Source: Rubidibacter lacunae KORDI 51-2 (GTDB lineage Bacteria; Cyanobacteriota; Cyanobacteriia; Cyanobacteriales; Rubidibacteraceae). Taken from it: a stretch of DNA of 64,000 nucleotides. Where the stretch lies: contig NZ_ASSJ01000041.1 in assembly GCF_000473895.1 (NCBI RefSeq), forward strand, positions 1 to 64,000. The letters are read 5' to 3'. Below are positions 1 to 7,995 of the stretch, in pieces. Numbering within the stretch: position 1 is the first letter of the stretch; each line of letters opens with the position of its first letter. A program made the translations under genes and the position numbers. The notes beneath the pieces are model-generated. The model was not told where the DNA came from and did no database searches. It saw only the letters and a list, made by a program, of their open reading frames with translations.

Positions 1-118
1 AGGAGCCGATCGGTTTCGGAGGGTTCTGACTTGCGTCTGGGTATGGGTTGCGGTCTCCTATTGGGTTATCTCTCTGACCGCTTACACAAAAAACTTTACA
101 GGCTCTACTTTTCGTGAA
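1..118 (-). mobile_element. IS256-family left-end remnant, off the left edge
   Basis: The reverse complement of this segment matches 46998-47108 almost base for base: the terminal run (gcctgtaaagttttttgtgt), the spacer, and the first codons of an IS256-type transposase (PRRKS..PSETD). At 47063 the start is ATG; here the same codon reads ATA, so this copy has lost that start. The coding part continues outside the window. A short motif (tcgtgaataatcc, 113-125) lies just outside the terminus and recurs at 46717-46730. Confidence 0.7.
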
Positions 119-688
119 TAATCCAGGTTAGGGCGTCGACCTTGGAGTTAGCGTTCTCGTTGTGACATTGGGCAGCGATCTTAGCGAGCATCCGGGGCGT
201 TTACTGCCGGATCCGTGTCGTCCGTATAATGGCAGACAAGCTACCGAAGGGATGAGGTGGACGTGCAGCAGCGGGTACGAGTGCGTCCGGGCAAATTGCT
301 GCGTGGCGGTGAAGTACGCGAGGTCGCAGTCGATGTGTTTGAGGGTCGACTGTGAAACGAACAAGGAAGAGGGGGCGTCAAGGCTTGATAGCAGCCCGCC
401 ACCATCCACCGACCGGCAACGTTTGACCTACACCAATAAACCACAGCAATTGTTGCGATTGCTTGCATGATGTGCAGTACATTAGTATCATCAAGAGTGT
501 GCGTGCTGCAGTCGATTTCAGGTCCGCGCGCTTGGGAGGCAGTCGCGCGACGATCCCATGGGCGGCGTTCACAGGGATCGATCTGGCGTCTGCGAACTTG
601 ACGAAGCTCCATATCTAGTGTTTGATGTTAGAGCGTAGGGCTGAAGAACCCTAAAGACTCCCCATTGATTCTACATCAGTAGGCTTCC
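119..688. other. Gene-free spacer
   Basis: No convincing gene. Open frames on both strands have no recognisable family and no plausible ribosome-binding site. I see no strong terminator or RNA gene. Confidence 0.5.
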
Positions 689-1225
689 ATGGTCGGACAA
701 ATCGAAACGTCCAAGCTCGGCTCCGACGCGCCTTTCCCCGGCGGGGTCGAGGGTTTGGTTCAGGTATTCACCGGAGCTCAGCGCGCCTTTTTTACGGGTG
801 TGATGGCACAAGCGCTGCGGCTGGCAACACAGGGTACTCCAGTGCTCGTGGTTCAGTTCCTTAAGGGCGGCATTCGTCAGGGCACGGAGCACGCGGTCCG
901 GTTGGGCCAGCATCTGGATTGGTTGCGCTGCGATCTAACGCGCATTATCGATACGGCAGAGATCGAGGAAGGTGAGATTTCGGCGCTGAGGCGGTTATGG
1001 GAGCATACCTCTCGGGTTATCGAGGAAGGGCGCTACGCACTGGTGGTGCTCGACGAGCTGAGTTTGGCGGTTCACTTTGGTCTGGTGCCGCTGGATGAGG
1101 TGTTGTCGTTGATGCGCGATCGCCCCGCGCCGGTGGATCTGATTTTGACCGGACCCGAGATGCCCCAGCCTATTCTGGACCTAGCGGACCAAATTACCGA
1201 AATCCGCCGTTCGCATCAGCCATAG
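689..1225 (+). CDS. CobO/BtuR-like P-loop protein with degenerate Walker A
   Basis: 178 residues, ATG start. The overall pattern matches ATP:corrinoid adenosyltransferases: a long N-terminal beta-loop-alpha, then VLVVQFLKGG, a central helix pair, ALVVLDELSLAV as the Walker-B-like strand, and a C-terminal DLILTGPEMPQPILDLAD segment resembling the family's TGR..P..L...AD region. In active CobO the loop is G-x-G-K-G-K-T-T; here the equivalent stretch is TGAQRAFFTGVMAQA, with no Lys-Thr pair. The protein therefore probably does not bind ATP in the usual way. Cyanobacteria carry a P-loop relative of CobO, so it may be a regulator or binding protein rather than an enzyme. No cobalamin genes are adjacent. 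The family call is good; the function is unknown. Confidence 0.7.
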   Translation: MVGQIETSKLGSDAPFPGGVEGLVQVFTGAQRAFFTGVMAQALRLATQGTPVLVVQFLKGGIRQGTEHAVRLGQHLDWLRCDLTRIIDTAEIEEGEISALRRLWEHTSRVIEEGRYALVVLDELSLAVHFGLVPLDEVLSLMRDRPAPVDLILTGPEMPQPILDLADQITEIRRSHQP

Positions 1226-1629
1226 TTTTTAGTCGGGTTTTTAGCTGACATGGGATCGGGAGGCGATCGCTTGGGAGTCCGCTGCGATCGCTATTACTGT
1301 TGATTTTTACAGCGATTGTTCCTTGCCAGGGATCCTGACATTGATGCCCGAGACATTGATGGCAGAGACTTTATGTATGTGCTTGGTGATAGCTCTTGCA
1401 AAGAGGTTGTTTCAGGAGGCTAGGGTTTGTTCTGAGCCACTCGAAAAGCAACCTTCGTGGAGTAGTGCGTATAAGCCCTGCCGATCGGGATGTTTCAGGC
1501 TCAGGCGATACTCGAGCTGCGGCATCGCCATGCTTCCCCGGGCCTTTGAGGCGTAGATCTGCCGCCTGCGCGATCGCGATCCAGTGAGGCGTAGGGTATG
1601 TTGCCAGAAGTAAAGTTTACGGGGCGCTC
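1226..1629. other. Gene-free spacer with HIP1 sites
   Basis: Contains several GCGATCGC or near-HIP1 octamers around 1263-1300 and 1569-1578. Short open frames here have no recognisable homology. The 3' part should hold the promoter of the TspO-like gene, but I cannot identify clear -35/-10 boxes. Confidence 0.45.
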
Positions 1630-2415
1630 GTGCTTCAGCAACTCATTACCCTCTTTGCTATCCTGGCGGCCTTCGGTACTAACGTTTGGTCGAACGTCGC
1701 TCCGGCTAACGGTGAGAGCATCGGCGAAATTGCCAACACGCGCTTCGGCGACGTTTTGATTACCCCCGCCAACTACGCCTTCATTATCTGGGGTGTCATC
1801 TATCTCGGTCTCATGTGCTTCGCCATCTACCAATTGCTGCCCGCGCAACGTACCAACTTACGACTGCGGCAGCTTGGCTACGCCCCCGCGATCGCCAGCG
1901 CCGCTCAAATCGCCTGGGTGCAATTTTTCCTCACCGGACGCTTCGACCTATCCCTCTTGGCGATGCTCGCAATCCTGCTCGCGCTGATATGGGGTTACTT
2001 ACGTGCTGGCATTGGCAGCAATCGCCCTGCGCGCCTTCAACGTTGGCTGGTCTGCATCCCGATGAGTACATACCTCGGATGGATTAGCGTCGCCACCGTT
2101 GCCAACGTCGCCACCGTCCTCTACGAACGTAACTGGACTGGTTGGGGCATCTCCCCTGCTGTCTGGACGGTCGTCGTTGTGTTGCTCTCCGGGGCGATCG
2201 CCGCGATCGTTACCCTGCGCCGCCACGATGTCGCCTTTCCCCTCGTGTTCGTCTGGGCGAGTGTCGCGATCGCCGTCCGCAATCACTCTGTGCCGAGCAT
2301 TGCTTGGACCGCAGGCGGCCTGGCGATTGCCTTGGTTGTACTCCTATTATTCCGTTGGGTTCCCACCCGCCGCTTGTCGCTGCCCGACCAACGGAGGGGG
2401 GATCGGGTGCACTGA
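1630..2415 (+). CDS. TspO/MBR-like tryptophan-rich sensory membrane protein
   Basis: 261 residues from a GTG start. The N-terminus is a hydrophobic helix (LITLFAILAAFGTNVWSN), followed by a short loop and the segment ITPANYAFIIWGVIYLGL. That N-Y-A-F-x-I-W-x-x-I-Y pattern is typical of the larger bacterial TspO-related family annotated as tryptophan-rich sensory protein. About eight hydrophobic segments follow, with charged loops and an Arg-rich C-terminal tail, so it is an integral membrane protein. The ligand is unknown; classical TspO proteins bind porphyrins, but this family is longer and has not been shown to do so. It stands alone, with an IS630 remnant immediately downstream. Confidence 0.75.
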   Translation: MLQQLITLFAILAAFGTNVWSNVAPANGESIGEIANTRFGDVLITPANYAFIIWGVIYLGLMCFAIYQLLPAQRTNLRLRQLGYAPAIASAAQIAWVQFFLTGRFDLSLLAMLAILLALIWGYLRAGIGSNRPARLQRWLVCIPMSTYLGWISVATVANVATVLYERNWTGWGISPAVWTVVVVLLSGAIAAIVTLRRHDVAFPLVFVWASVAIAVRNHSVPSIAWTAGGLAIALVVLLLFRWVPTRRLSLPDQRRGDRVH

Positions 2416-2523
2416 AGACGAACTTAACTTGGTGCAGAAATAGATAAGCATGCAAACTCTATAAGGTGAAATGGGTTCTGCAACATCAGTGTTTTCTGAT
2501 GCTCGGGTCTTAAAAAATAAAAA

Positions 2524-2927
2524 TATACGCAGACTAGGACAGCTTGCCGAGAGCGAGCTCCATTGCTTCCCGAATTGCGTAGCGAACGGAAGATGGTGCG
2601 GCGACTGATGCCCACCATCCACAACTTGGCGAAGACTCAGCGGCGTCTGGTCGGGATAAGCTTCGATAATTCGATAAAGCATAGGAACTGCTCCCAGCCA
2701 GCGACCGTATGGCTGCGATCGCCGTAGGGATTGCGCGGCGGGTGTAGGTCGCGCGTTTCCCGATCGCGCTGCATCCAGTGGTAGATGGGGTTGCGACTGA
2801 TATAGAAGTCAGTCCTTGCCTCCGCGATGGTCATATCACCCCACTCGATCGCGTTGAGGACTTTGCCGCGAAGGTCATGGCTGCGATTTGGGCATGGGAT
2901 GAGACGGTGCTGGACGTTCTCATCCAC
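2524..2927 (-). pseudogene. IS630-family transposase N-terminal remnant, frameshifted
   Basis: The minus strand starts with SHDLRGKVLNAIEWGDMTI then YISRNPIYHWMQRDRET, the helix-turn-helix DNA-binding part of IS630-type transposases. The frame ends near 2637 but homology-like sequence continues in another frame (EAYPDQTPLSLRQVVDGG), so a frameshift lies near 2640-2680. The catalytic DDE domain is absent here. A C-terminal IS630 fragment at 5182-5540 may derive from a related element. Confidence 0.65.
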
Positions 2928-3257
2928 CGTCCTATACAGAACAGTGTTTGCTATACGTTCTCAGACCTGTCTTAGTATGTCCTGAAGCCTGGCAACTATG
3001 GCTGAGTTGTCATTGGCGACGCGAGACGAATTAGTCGCAGCTGTCGTTGTATAGCGTCTCTGGCAGGGGTGCAACAGAAGCTTTGAGGGAGCGGCCGCGT
3101 GTTTAATCGACTCGTAGAGATTGAGAAAGCGATTCTGAAAGTAGCTGCCGTTTGGGGCAGGATAGCTTGCAACTCCTTCATCCCGCAGGCGATCTGCTGC
3201 CACAGGCAAGCAAAATCAGGATAGAGTGAACTCAAATTCAGCGAGGCTAGCTGTACC
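2928..3257. other. Spacer upstream of radical SAM gene
   Basis: No gene supported. Two minus-strand open frames overlap here in different frames and neither resembles a family. The 5' part is probably the remaining outer end of the IS630 remnant. Confidence 0.4.
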
Positions 3258-4841
3258 GTGCGCGCTTTACTTATCTACCCTCAGTTTCCGCCCAGCTTCT
3301 GGTCGTTCGAGCGGACGCTGAAGTTAGTCAACCGCCAAGCCCTGCTGCCGCCGTTAGGGCTAGTTACTGTCGCTGCCATCCTGCCACAGGAGTGGGACTT
3401 CAAACTCGTCGATCGTAACGTCCGCGACGTGACAGAAGCTGAATGGAATTGGGCGGAGTTAGTCATTGTGTCTGCCATGATCGTCCAGAAAGACGACTTC
3501 GCGCAGCAAATTCGAGAATCCAAACGCAGAGGTGTTCCCGTTGCGGTAGGAGGGCCGTATGCAACGTCTATGCCCCGCGAAGCTGCGGCCAGCGGAGCCG
3601 ACTTTCTGGTTTTAGATGAAGGCGAAATCACATTGCCGATGTTTGTCGAAGCGTTGGGGCAAGGTGCAACGAGCGGCACCTATCGTTCTGAAGTGAAGCC
3701 GGACGTGACGCAGACGCCAATCCCTCGCTACGATCTTCTCGAAATGGATGCCTACGACAACATGTCGGTGCAGTTTTCTCGCGGTTGTCCATTTCAGTGC
3801 GAGTTTTGCGACATCATTGTGCTCTACGGACGCAAACCTCGCACGAAAACACCAGAGCAGTTCATTGCCGAGCTGGAACGCCTGTACGAACTCGGCTGGC
3901 GTCGCAGTATTTTTCTGGTAGACGACAACTTTATCGGCAATAAGCGCAATGTCAAGCGATTGCTACATGCCCTTAAAGAGTGGATGGAAGAGCACAATTA
4001 CCCCTTCTTCTTAAATACCGAGGCTTCGGTTGACTTAGCTCAGGACTCGGAGCTAATGGAGCTGATGGTGGAGTGCAATTTCAATTCAGTTTTCCTAGGG
4101 ATTGAGACTCCAGATGTGGAAAGTCTGACCATTGCTAAGAAAGTTCAAAACACTCGCGACTCTTTGAATCAGTCGGTGCAGGCGATTGCACATCACGGGC
4201 TGCGCGTCACGGCAGGCTTCATCGTCGGGTTCGATGGCGAAAAGCCGGGTGCCGGCGATCGCGTCGTACAGTTTGTCGAGAATACGTCAATTGCACTGGC
4301 CATGTTCAGCATGTTGCAAGCCTTGCCGGGAACAGCCTTGTGGCAGCGACTCGATCGAGAAGGTCGTTTATTGGGCGAAGGTGCCAACATCAACCAAACC
4401 ACGCTGATGAACTTCGTGCCCACGCGTCCTATTGAGGCGATCGCACAGGAGTACATTCGCACCTTTTGGGAACTTTACGACCCAGTGAAGTACCTGGAGA
4501 GGACTTATCGCCAGTTTTTACTGATGGGCGAGCCTCGACATAAGACCAAGTTGCGCCGTCCCCAGCTCGCGGTCATCCGCGCATTATTGACGATTGCTTG
4601 GCGACAGGGTATCGTCCGCAAGACCCGCTGGAAGTTTTGGCCTTATTTGTTTCACATCATGCAAGCCAAGCCCAAACACTGGCAGCACTATCTCTCAGTA
4701 TGTGCCTTGGGCGAACACTTCCTCAGTTACCGCCAGTTAGTGCGCAACCAAATCGAGGCACAGCTGCACGATCGCGCTACGATGCGAGCTGCTAGTGAAA
4801 GTAATGGTACCTGTGAGTCCTCGCAAACTGTGGCTGCATAA
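3258..4841 (+). CDS. B12-binding radical SAM protein, DUF4070 type, HpnP-like
   Basis: 527 residues from GTG. Residues 1-135 form a cobalamin-binding Rossmann domain (MRALLIYPQFPPSFW, then PPLGLVTVAA and VGGPYATS). The radical SAM cluster motif follows as C177-x3-C181-x2-C184 in SRGCPFQCEFCDI. Further markers are LVDDNFIGN and GIETPD. The C-terminal region resembles DUF4070, as in the hopanoid C-2 methylase HpnP and its paralogues. Class B radical SAM enzymes of this kind usually methylate unactivated carbons using methylcobalamin and SAM. The substrate cannot be assigned: HpnP is the best characterised relative, but cyanobacteria hold several paralogues and no hopanoid genes are adjacent. 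It has no partner genes on either side. Confidence 0.8.
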   Translation: MRALLIYPQFPPSFWSFERTLKLVNRQALLPPLGLVTVAAILPQEWDFKLVDRNVRDVTEAEWNWAELVIVSAMIVQKDDFAQQIRESKRRGVPVAVGGPYATSMPREAAASGADFLVLDEGEITLPMFVEALGQGATSGTYRSEVKPDVTQTPIPRYDLLEMDAYDNMSVQFSRGCPFQCEFCDIIVLYGRKPRTKTPEQFIAELERLYELGWRRSIFLVDDNFIGNKRNVKRLLHALKEWMEEHNYPFFLNTEASVDLAQDSELMELMVECNFNSVFLGIETPDVESLTIAKKVQNTRDSLNQSVQAIAHHGLRVTAGFIVGFDGEKPGAGDRVVQFVENTSIALAMFSMLQALPGTALWQRLDREGRLLGEGANINQTTLMNFVPTRPIEAIAQEYIRTFWELYDPVKYLERTYRQFLLMGEPRHKTKLRRPQLAVIRALLTIAWRQGIVRKTRWKFWPYLFHIMQAKPKHWQHYLSVCALGEHFLSYRQLVRNQIEAQLHDRATMRAASESNGTCESSQTVAA

Positions 4842-4912
4842 TGGCTTCGTGAGATAGGAGCATCAGAATCCTTGGTGCTCTTCAAAAGCGTTTTCGTATC
4901 GATCTGGGGTTA

Positions 4913-5127
4913 GAAGGTGTTTGCGTAGTCGGGTTGCGCGAAATCGGCTACATGCCCCGCGAGAGGGAATAGGCGGACTGACTGACACAATTGCCTCAAA
5001 CTAAGCAACCTCGTGGGGAGACTTCAGGGGTTTCAAGAGATTGGCCATTCAGCCAGGGGAATAGGTCTTGGGGGGCTCTACGGAAGGGACTCTGACCCCG
5101 GCTCGACCCTGTTGAAGCCGCCCTTGA
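4913..5127 (+). repeat. MITE copy C, interrupted
   Basis: The left half (4913-4973) aligns with 47737-47795 (tcgggttg.tcgaaat.g..acatg, then gag.ggaatag). The right half (about 5057-5127) aligns with 47792-47863, ending ...gaccctgttgaagccgccctt. About 85 bp of unrelated sequence separates the halves, and gggaatag occurs at both junctions. This suggests an insertion with a duplicated octamer, or a tandem rearrangement. Confidence 0.6.
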
Positions 5128-5181
5128 GCAAGACGAACGCTTTTTCAGTGCTTTCAACCCGAGGACTGTTATACCAATTCC

Positions 5182-5540
5182 TTAAAGTCCTGACACGGAT
5201 AGCTGGTCGATGAGCCACCGCCACCCGTTCAGCGAGGCGATGAGGTCCCGTCCCGCCAGCTGCAGTCGCTTCCTGACCTGCTCTCTTAGTTCCTCCAAAT
5301 CGCCGCAGGTCAGCCACTTCAGTCCGCTCTTTACCCATTCCCAGCACCGCTCGATTGGATTCACCTGGGGACTGTAAGCCGGCTGAAACAGCAATTTTAC
5401 GTTGCCCGGCACTTGCAGCGCTCCCGCTCGGTGCGCTCCCGCTCCATCGACCTCCATCACGAGCAGGTTCCGCGGATACAGCGCTACAAACTGCTCCAGG
5501 TACTTCTCGAAACACCGACTGCCGAGATGGCTGAACTCCC
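5182..5540 (-). pseudogene. IS630-family transposase C-terminal fragment
   Basis: The minus strand encodes NLLVMEVDGAGAHRAG, a strand-loop like the second catalytic Asp region of DDE_3 enzymes. It continues with VKLLFQPAYSPQVNPIERCW, the hallmark IS630 stretch containing the catalytic Glu, then a C-terminal helical tail ending IDQLSVSGL. The N-terminal DNA-binding domain and first catalytic residue are missing upstream, where unrelated transposase sequence begins. Confidence 0.7.
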
Positions 5541-5575
5541 ACCCTCAACCTCTCCCCTAAAAGATCAATCTCATC

Positions 5576-6640
5576 TTGACCAATCCAAGCGTTTTCGCCC
5601 AGCCCTTTAAGCCAGCGTCGCCCACTCGCCGAGACACCATCCCCAATCTCCTCGATGCCCACTGCAGCAACCGCCCTGCCCAGTTGGTCGTTCAGCTCAC
5701 CCTCTCTCCGACCTTCACGCCCCAGTTGAGCGCCCTCTACCCAGCCATCGACCGCGCTTTCCCGGTTCAGTGCGAGGGTTCCGACCTGCGACCTGACCGG
5801 CCAGCGGGTGCTGCGGGTGCTGGCGGCGACCCTGCCGCCGCCGCGCGCTGGCGACCCCTGGCTTTGGGGCATTGACAGCACCAGCTACCCCCGACTCTAC
5901 GCCCACACCCTAATGGACCGCGAGTACCTGGACGCCGCCAACGCTGTGCCCGCCCAAGCGCCGTCAGCCTCGGTCACAGCGACTCGGTCCTCAGCAAGCC
6001 GCTGCCTGGACCGTGCCCATCAGCAGCGAACTCATCGCCAGCACTGATACAAGTCATCTCCCAGCGCTGGTGCAATCTGCTGATGCGCGGCTCTCGGACC
6101 CAACCCGTGCACCAGCGCCCCTTCGACCTGGTGCGTCACCGATGAGACGGGCAACCCGCTTTACACCCCGATGTGGTTGATGATTTCCGGGCATCAGCGC
6201 CAGAAGATGTCGGCAGATCGGGCGCACCAGCTCTACGGTCGGCGGTTCGGGCAAGAGCATGGCTTCCGGTTCCTCAAACGCTGCTTGCTGCTGACGACGT
6301 CCCAGACCCCCGAGGTGGACCGAGTGGCGAACTGGGTGAGCTTGAGCTGTCTGGCCTGCGGTCAGGTGTGGGCAGCGCGGCACCAGGTGCATCAGCTGCC
6401 GTTGCCCTGGCAACGCTCTACCCGAGTGCAAAGCGGGACGGGTGGGTCCAGCTCAGGTGCAACAGGACTTCAAGCGAATCATTCAGGTGGCAGGGAGTCC
6501 AGCCCAATCGGTCAAACAGCGCGGAAATCCATCGGGTCGCCGCATCGGGGTCAGTTCGATCCCGCGAGTGCCTCTTCCAATCGTCAAACGTCACCCACCG
6601 CGATGTCGTTGCGCGAAGCGAGCTTCATCAACCGTGACCT
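5576..6640 (+). pseudogene. Frameshifted IS701-like (DDE_5-type) transposase
   Basis: Pieces of one transposase are spread over several frames. First DAHCSNRPAQLVVQLTLSP near 5660. Then a segment with LWGIDSTSYPRLYAHTLMDRE near 5855-5930. Then WLMISGHQRQKMSADRAHQ and YGRRFGQEHGFRFLKRCLLL from 6171, the expected region of the conserved catalytic Glu. Then QVQQDFKRIIQVAGSPAQSV from 6450 with an Arg-rich tail. At least three frameshifts prevent a continuous product. The order of pieces matches cyanobacterial transposases of the IS701/DDE_5 type; the family name is my inference. Confidence 0.6.
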
Positions 6641-6784
6641 GAGGCAAAAAAAACAGTGCTCGTGTACTCCCTGCCCCAACTGCAGGGAGGTTTCCGATTG
6701 TCCAAAGTCCAGTTCGATTTAAGATTAGTAAATTGGCGACCTCGTGCTGGTCGTCGCTCCAGTCAGCGTTTTAGGAGAACTGAC

Positions 6785-6928
6785 ATGACAACTAATGCCG
6801 AAAAGCCAACCATGCCCGTTGCCCGGTCGGGACAGCCTCCCTACCCGTTCCGTACTGCGATGGGAATTTTTCTATTAGTCGTGAATGTGGTTGTAGCTGC
6901 AATCTACTTCCACATCTTCAATATCTAA
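6785..6928 (+). CDS. 47-residue single-pass membrane protein
   Basis: ATG at 6785 has a good AGGAGA site 6 nt upstream (6773-6778), which supports a real small gene. The product has a polar N-terminus with a proline-rich stretch (SGQPPYPFRTAMG), then one transmembrane helix (IFLLVVNVVVAAIYFHIFNI) to the C-terminus. The size and layout are those of small thylakoid subunits of photosystem or NDH-1 complexes, but I do not recognise it as any named subunit. A hairpin (agcggca/tgccgct, about 6952-6980) follows the stop and may end the transcript. Confidence 0.7.
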   Translation: MTTNAEKPTMPVARSGQPPYPFRTAMGIFLLVVNVVVAAIYFHIFNI

Positions 6929-6958
6929 GGTTAGAGTTGCGTTTGTTCGAGAGCGGCA

Positions 6959-7516
6959 GTGCCGAGTTCGAGCCCTGCCGCTATATCGGGCCGCCACGTC
7001 CGCATTCGCTCAGTCGCGTCGCGACTGCTATCTGACTTGACCGTCATAGTCTGTCCCGCTCTCTGGCAAAAGCTTCGCGAGCACTTGGCTAGGGCCTACC
7101 CTTACGAAGGCTGTGGTTTGCTACTCGGCACAGCCGCAGAAACAGACACGACGGTCGCCGAGGTATGGATCGCGAAAAATGCCTGGGACGCGACAGCTGC
7201 CGAGCTATTCCCAGAGGCGGCTACATTAGGGAGCGCGCGCGATCGCTTTGCAATCGACCCGCGCGAGCTCCTGCAGGCCCAGAAGTCCGGACGCGATCGC
7301 GGACTTGACATCGTTGGTGTCTATCACTCGCATCCGGACAGTGAAGCCGTGCCGTCGGCGTTCGATCGCGAGATCGCTTGGGCTGCATATGCTTACCTCA
7401 TTGCTTCCGTGCAGCAAGGTCGAGTAGCAGAGGTCCGCTGCTGGCGATTAGATGAAGCCACTGATGCATTTCGACCGGAGGCACTGTGCATACGCGCAGC
7501 TGGAGTTGAAGAATAA
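6959..7516 (+). CDS. JAMM/MPN (Mov34-type) metallopeptidase, M67 family
   Basis: 185 residues if the GTG at 6959 is used. That codon sits inside the hairpin after the previous gene and the first 26 residues look unstructured, so TTG 7037 (LTVIVCPALWQKL) is a credible alternative. Residues 40-55 read YPYEGCGLLLG, carrying the conserved Glu of the JAMM fold. The zinc motif is GVYHSHPDSEAVPSAFD, with His123 and His125 and the Ser and Asp that complete H-x-H-x7-S-x2-D. Bacterial members cleave C-terminal extensions from sulfur-carrier or ubiquitin-like proteins, or process cysteine adducts. No ThiS or MoeB gene is visible nearby. Confidence 0.85.
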   Translation: MPSSSPAAISGRHVRIRSVASRLLSDLTVIVCPALWQKLREHLARAYPYEGCGLLLGTAAETDTTVAEVWIAKNAWDATAAELFPEAATLGSARDRFAIDPRELLQAQKSGRDRGLDIVGVYHSHPDSEAVPSAFDREIAWAAYAYLIASVQQGRVAEVRCWRLDEATDAFRPEALCIRAAGVEE

Positions 7517-7995
7517 AAGGAACCTGTAAAAAAATCAAAGGCAATGCTAGACTAGCAGACCCACCTTGTTGCTGGATGAGCTAGTAGAAAGTCTCGCACT
7601 CGGCAACACTGAGACGGGCAATATCTTTTTAAGTCACGGCAGTTATTGCTGCAGGGATGGTTAAGCAGTTTCCCTACCCTAATCATTCCTTTTTACAGAG
7701 AACCGGTTGCTTGGCATCGGTAGTGAGGTAGGCAGTGACATTTAAGGAGAAAGGGCAAGGTAAAAGCTATCATTAAAAACCGAGGTGGGGTGCTACATTT
7801 TCGATCGATCGTGTTTGCTAAAGTTGTCTGTAAACTATGCCCTGATTTGCCTGCGGCCAACCACGACATGTAGATAGTCCGGCCTCGAGAGAGTTAAGGC
7901 CTATTGCCGAGCAATATCATTTAAAGGGGTCCCAGCTTTCCGACGCTGACCCTTCTTTTTACTGTAAGGACTACTAAAACATCCTTAAAGCCCTA
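7517..7995. other. Long 3' spacer between convergent genes
   Basis: No protein gene seen in about 480 bp. The sequence is more AT-rich than the neighbours and holds several short inverted segments. It could carry a small RNA ending at the terminator near 7920-7960, but I match it to no known RNA family. Confidence 0.4.
7921..7961 (+). terminator. Rho-independent terminator candidate
   Basis: A stem of aaggggt..cagc pairing with gctg.accctt is closed by a short loop and followed by cttttta on the plus strand. It sits between a plus-strand gene (or RNA) and the convergent DegT gene. Confidence 0.6.

Noticed and set aside
5078-5881. 267-codon minus-strand frame
   Set aside because: It crosses two transposase remnants of different families in the wrong frames for both.
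6950-6985. tRNA T-arm-like sequence (gagttcgagccc)
   Set aside because: No acceptor, D or anticodon arms can be built around it; it is a simple hairpin after the small gene.
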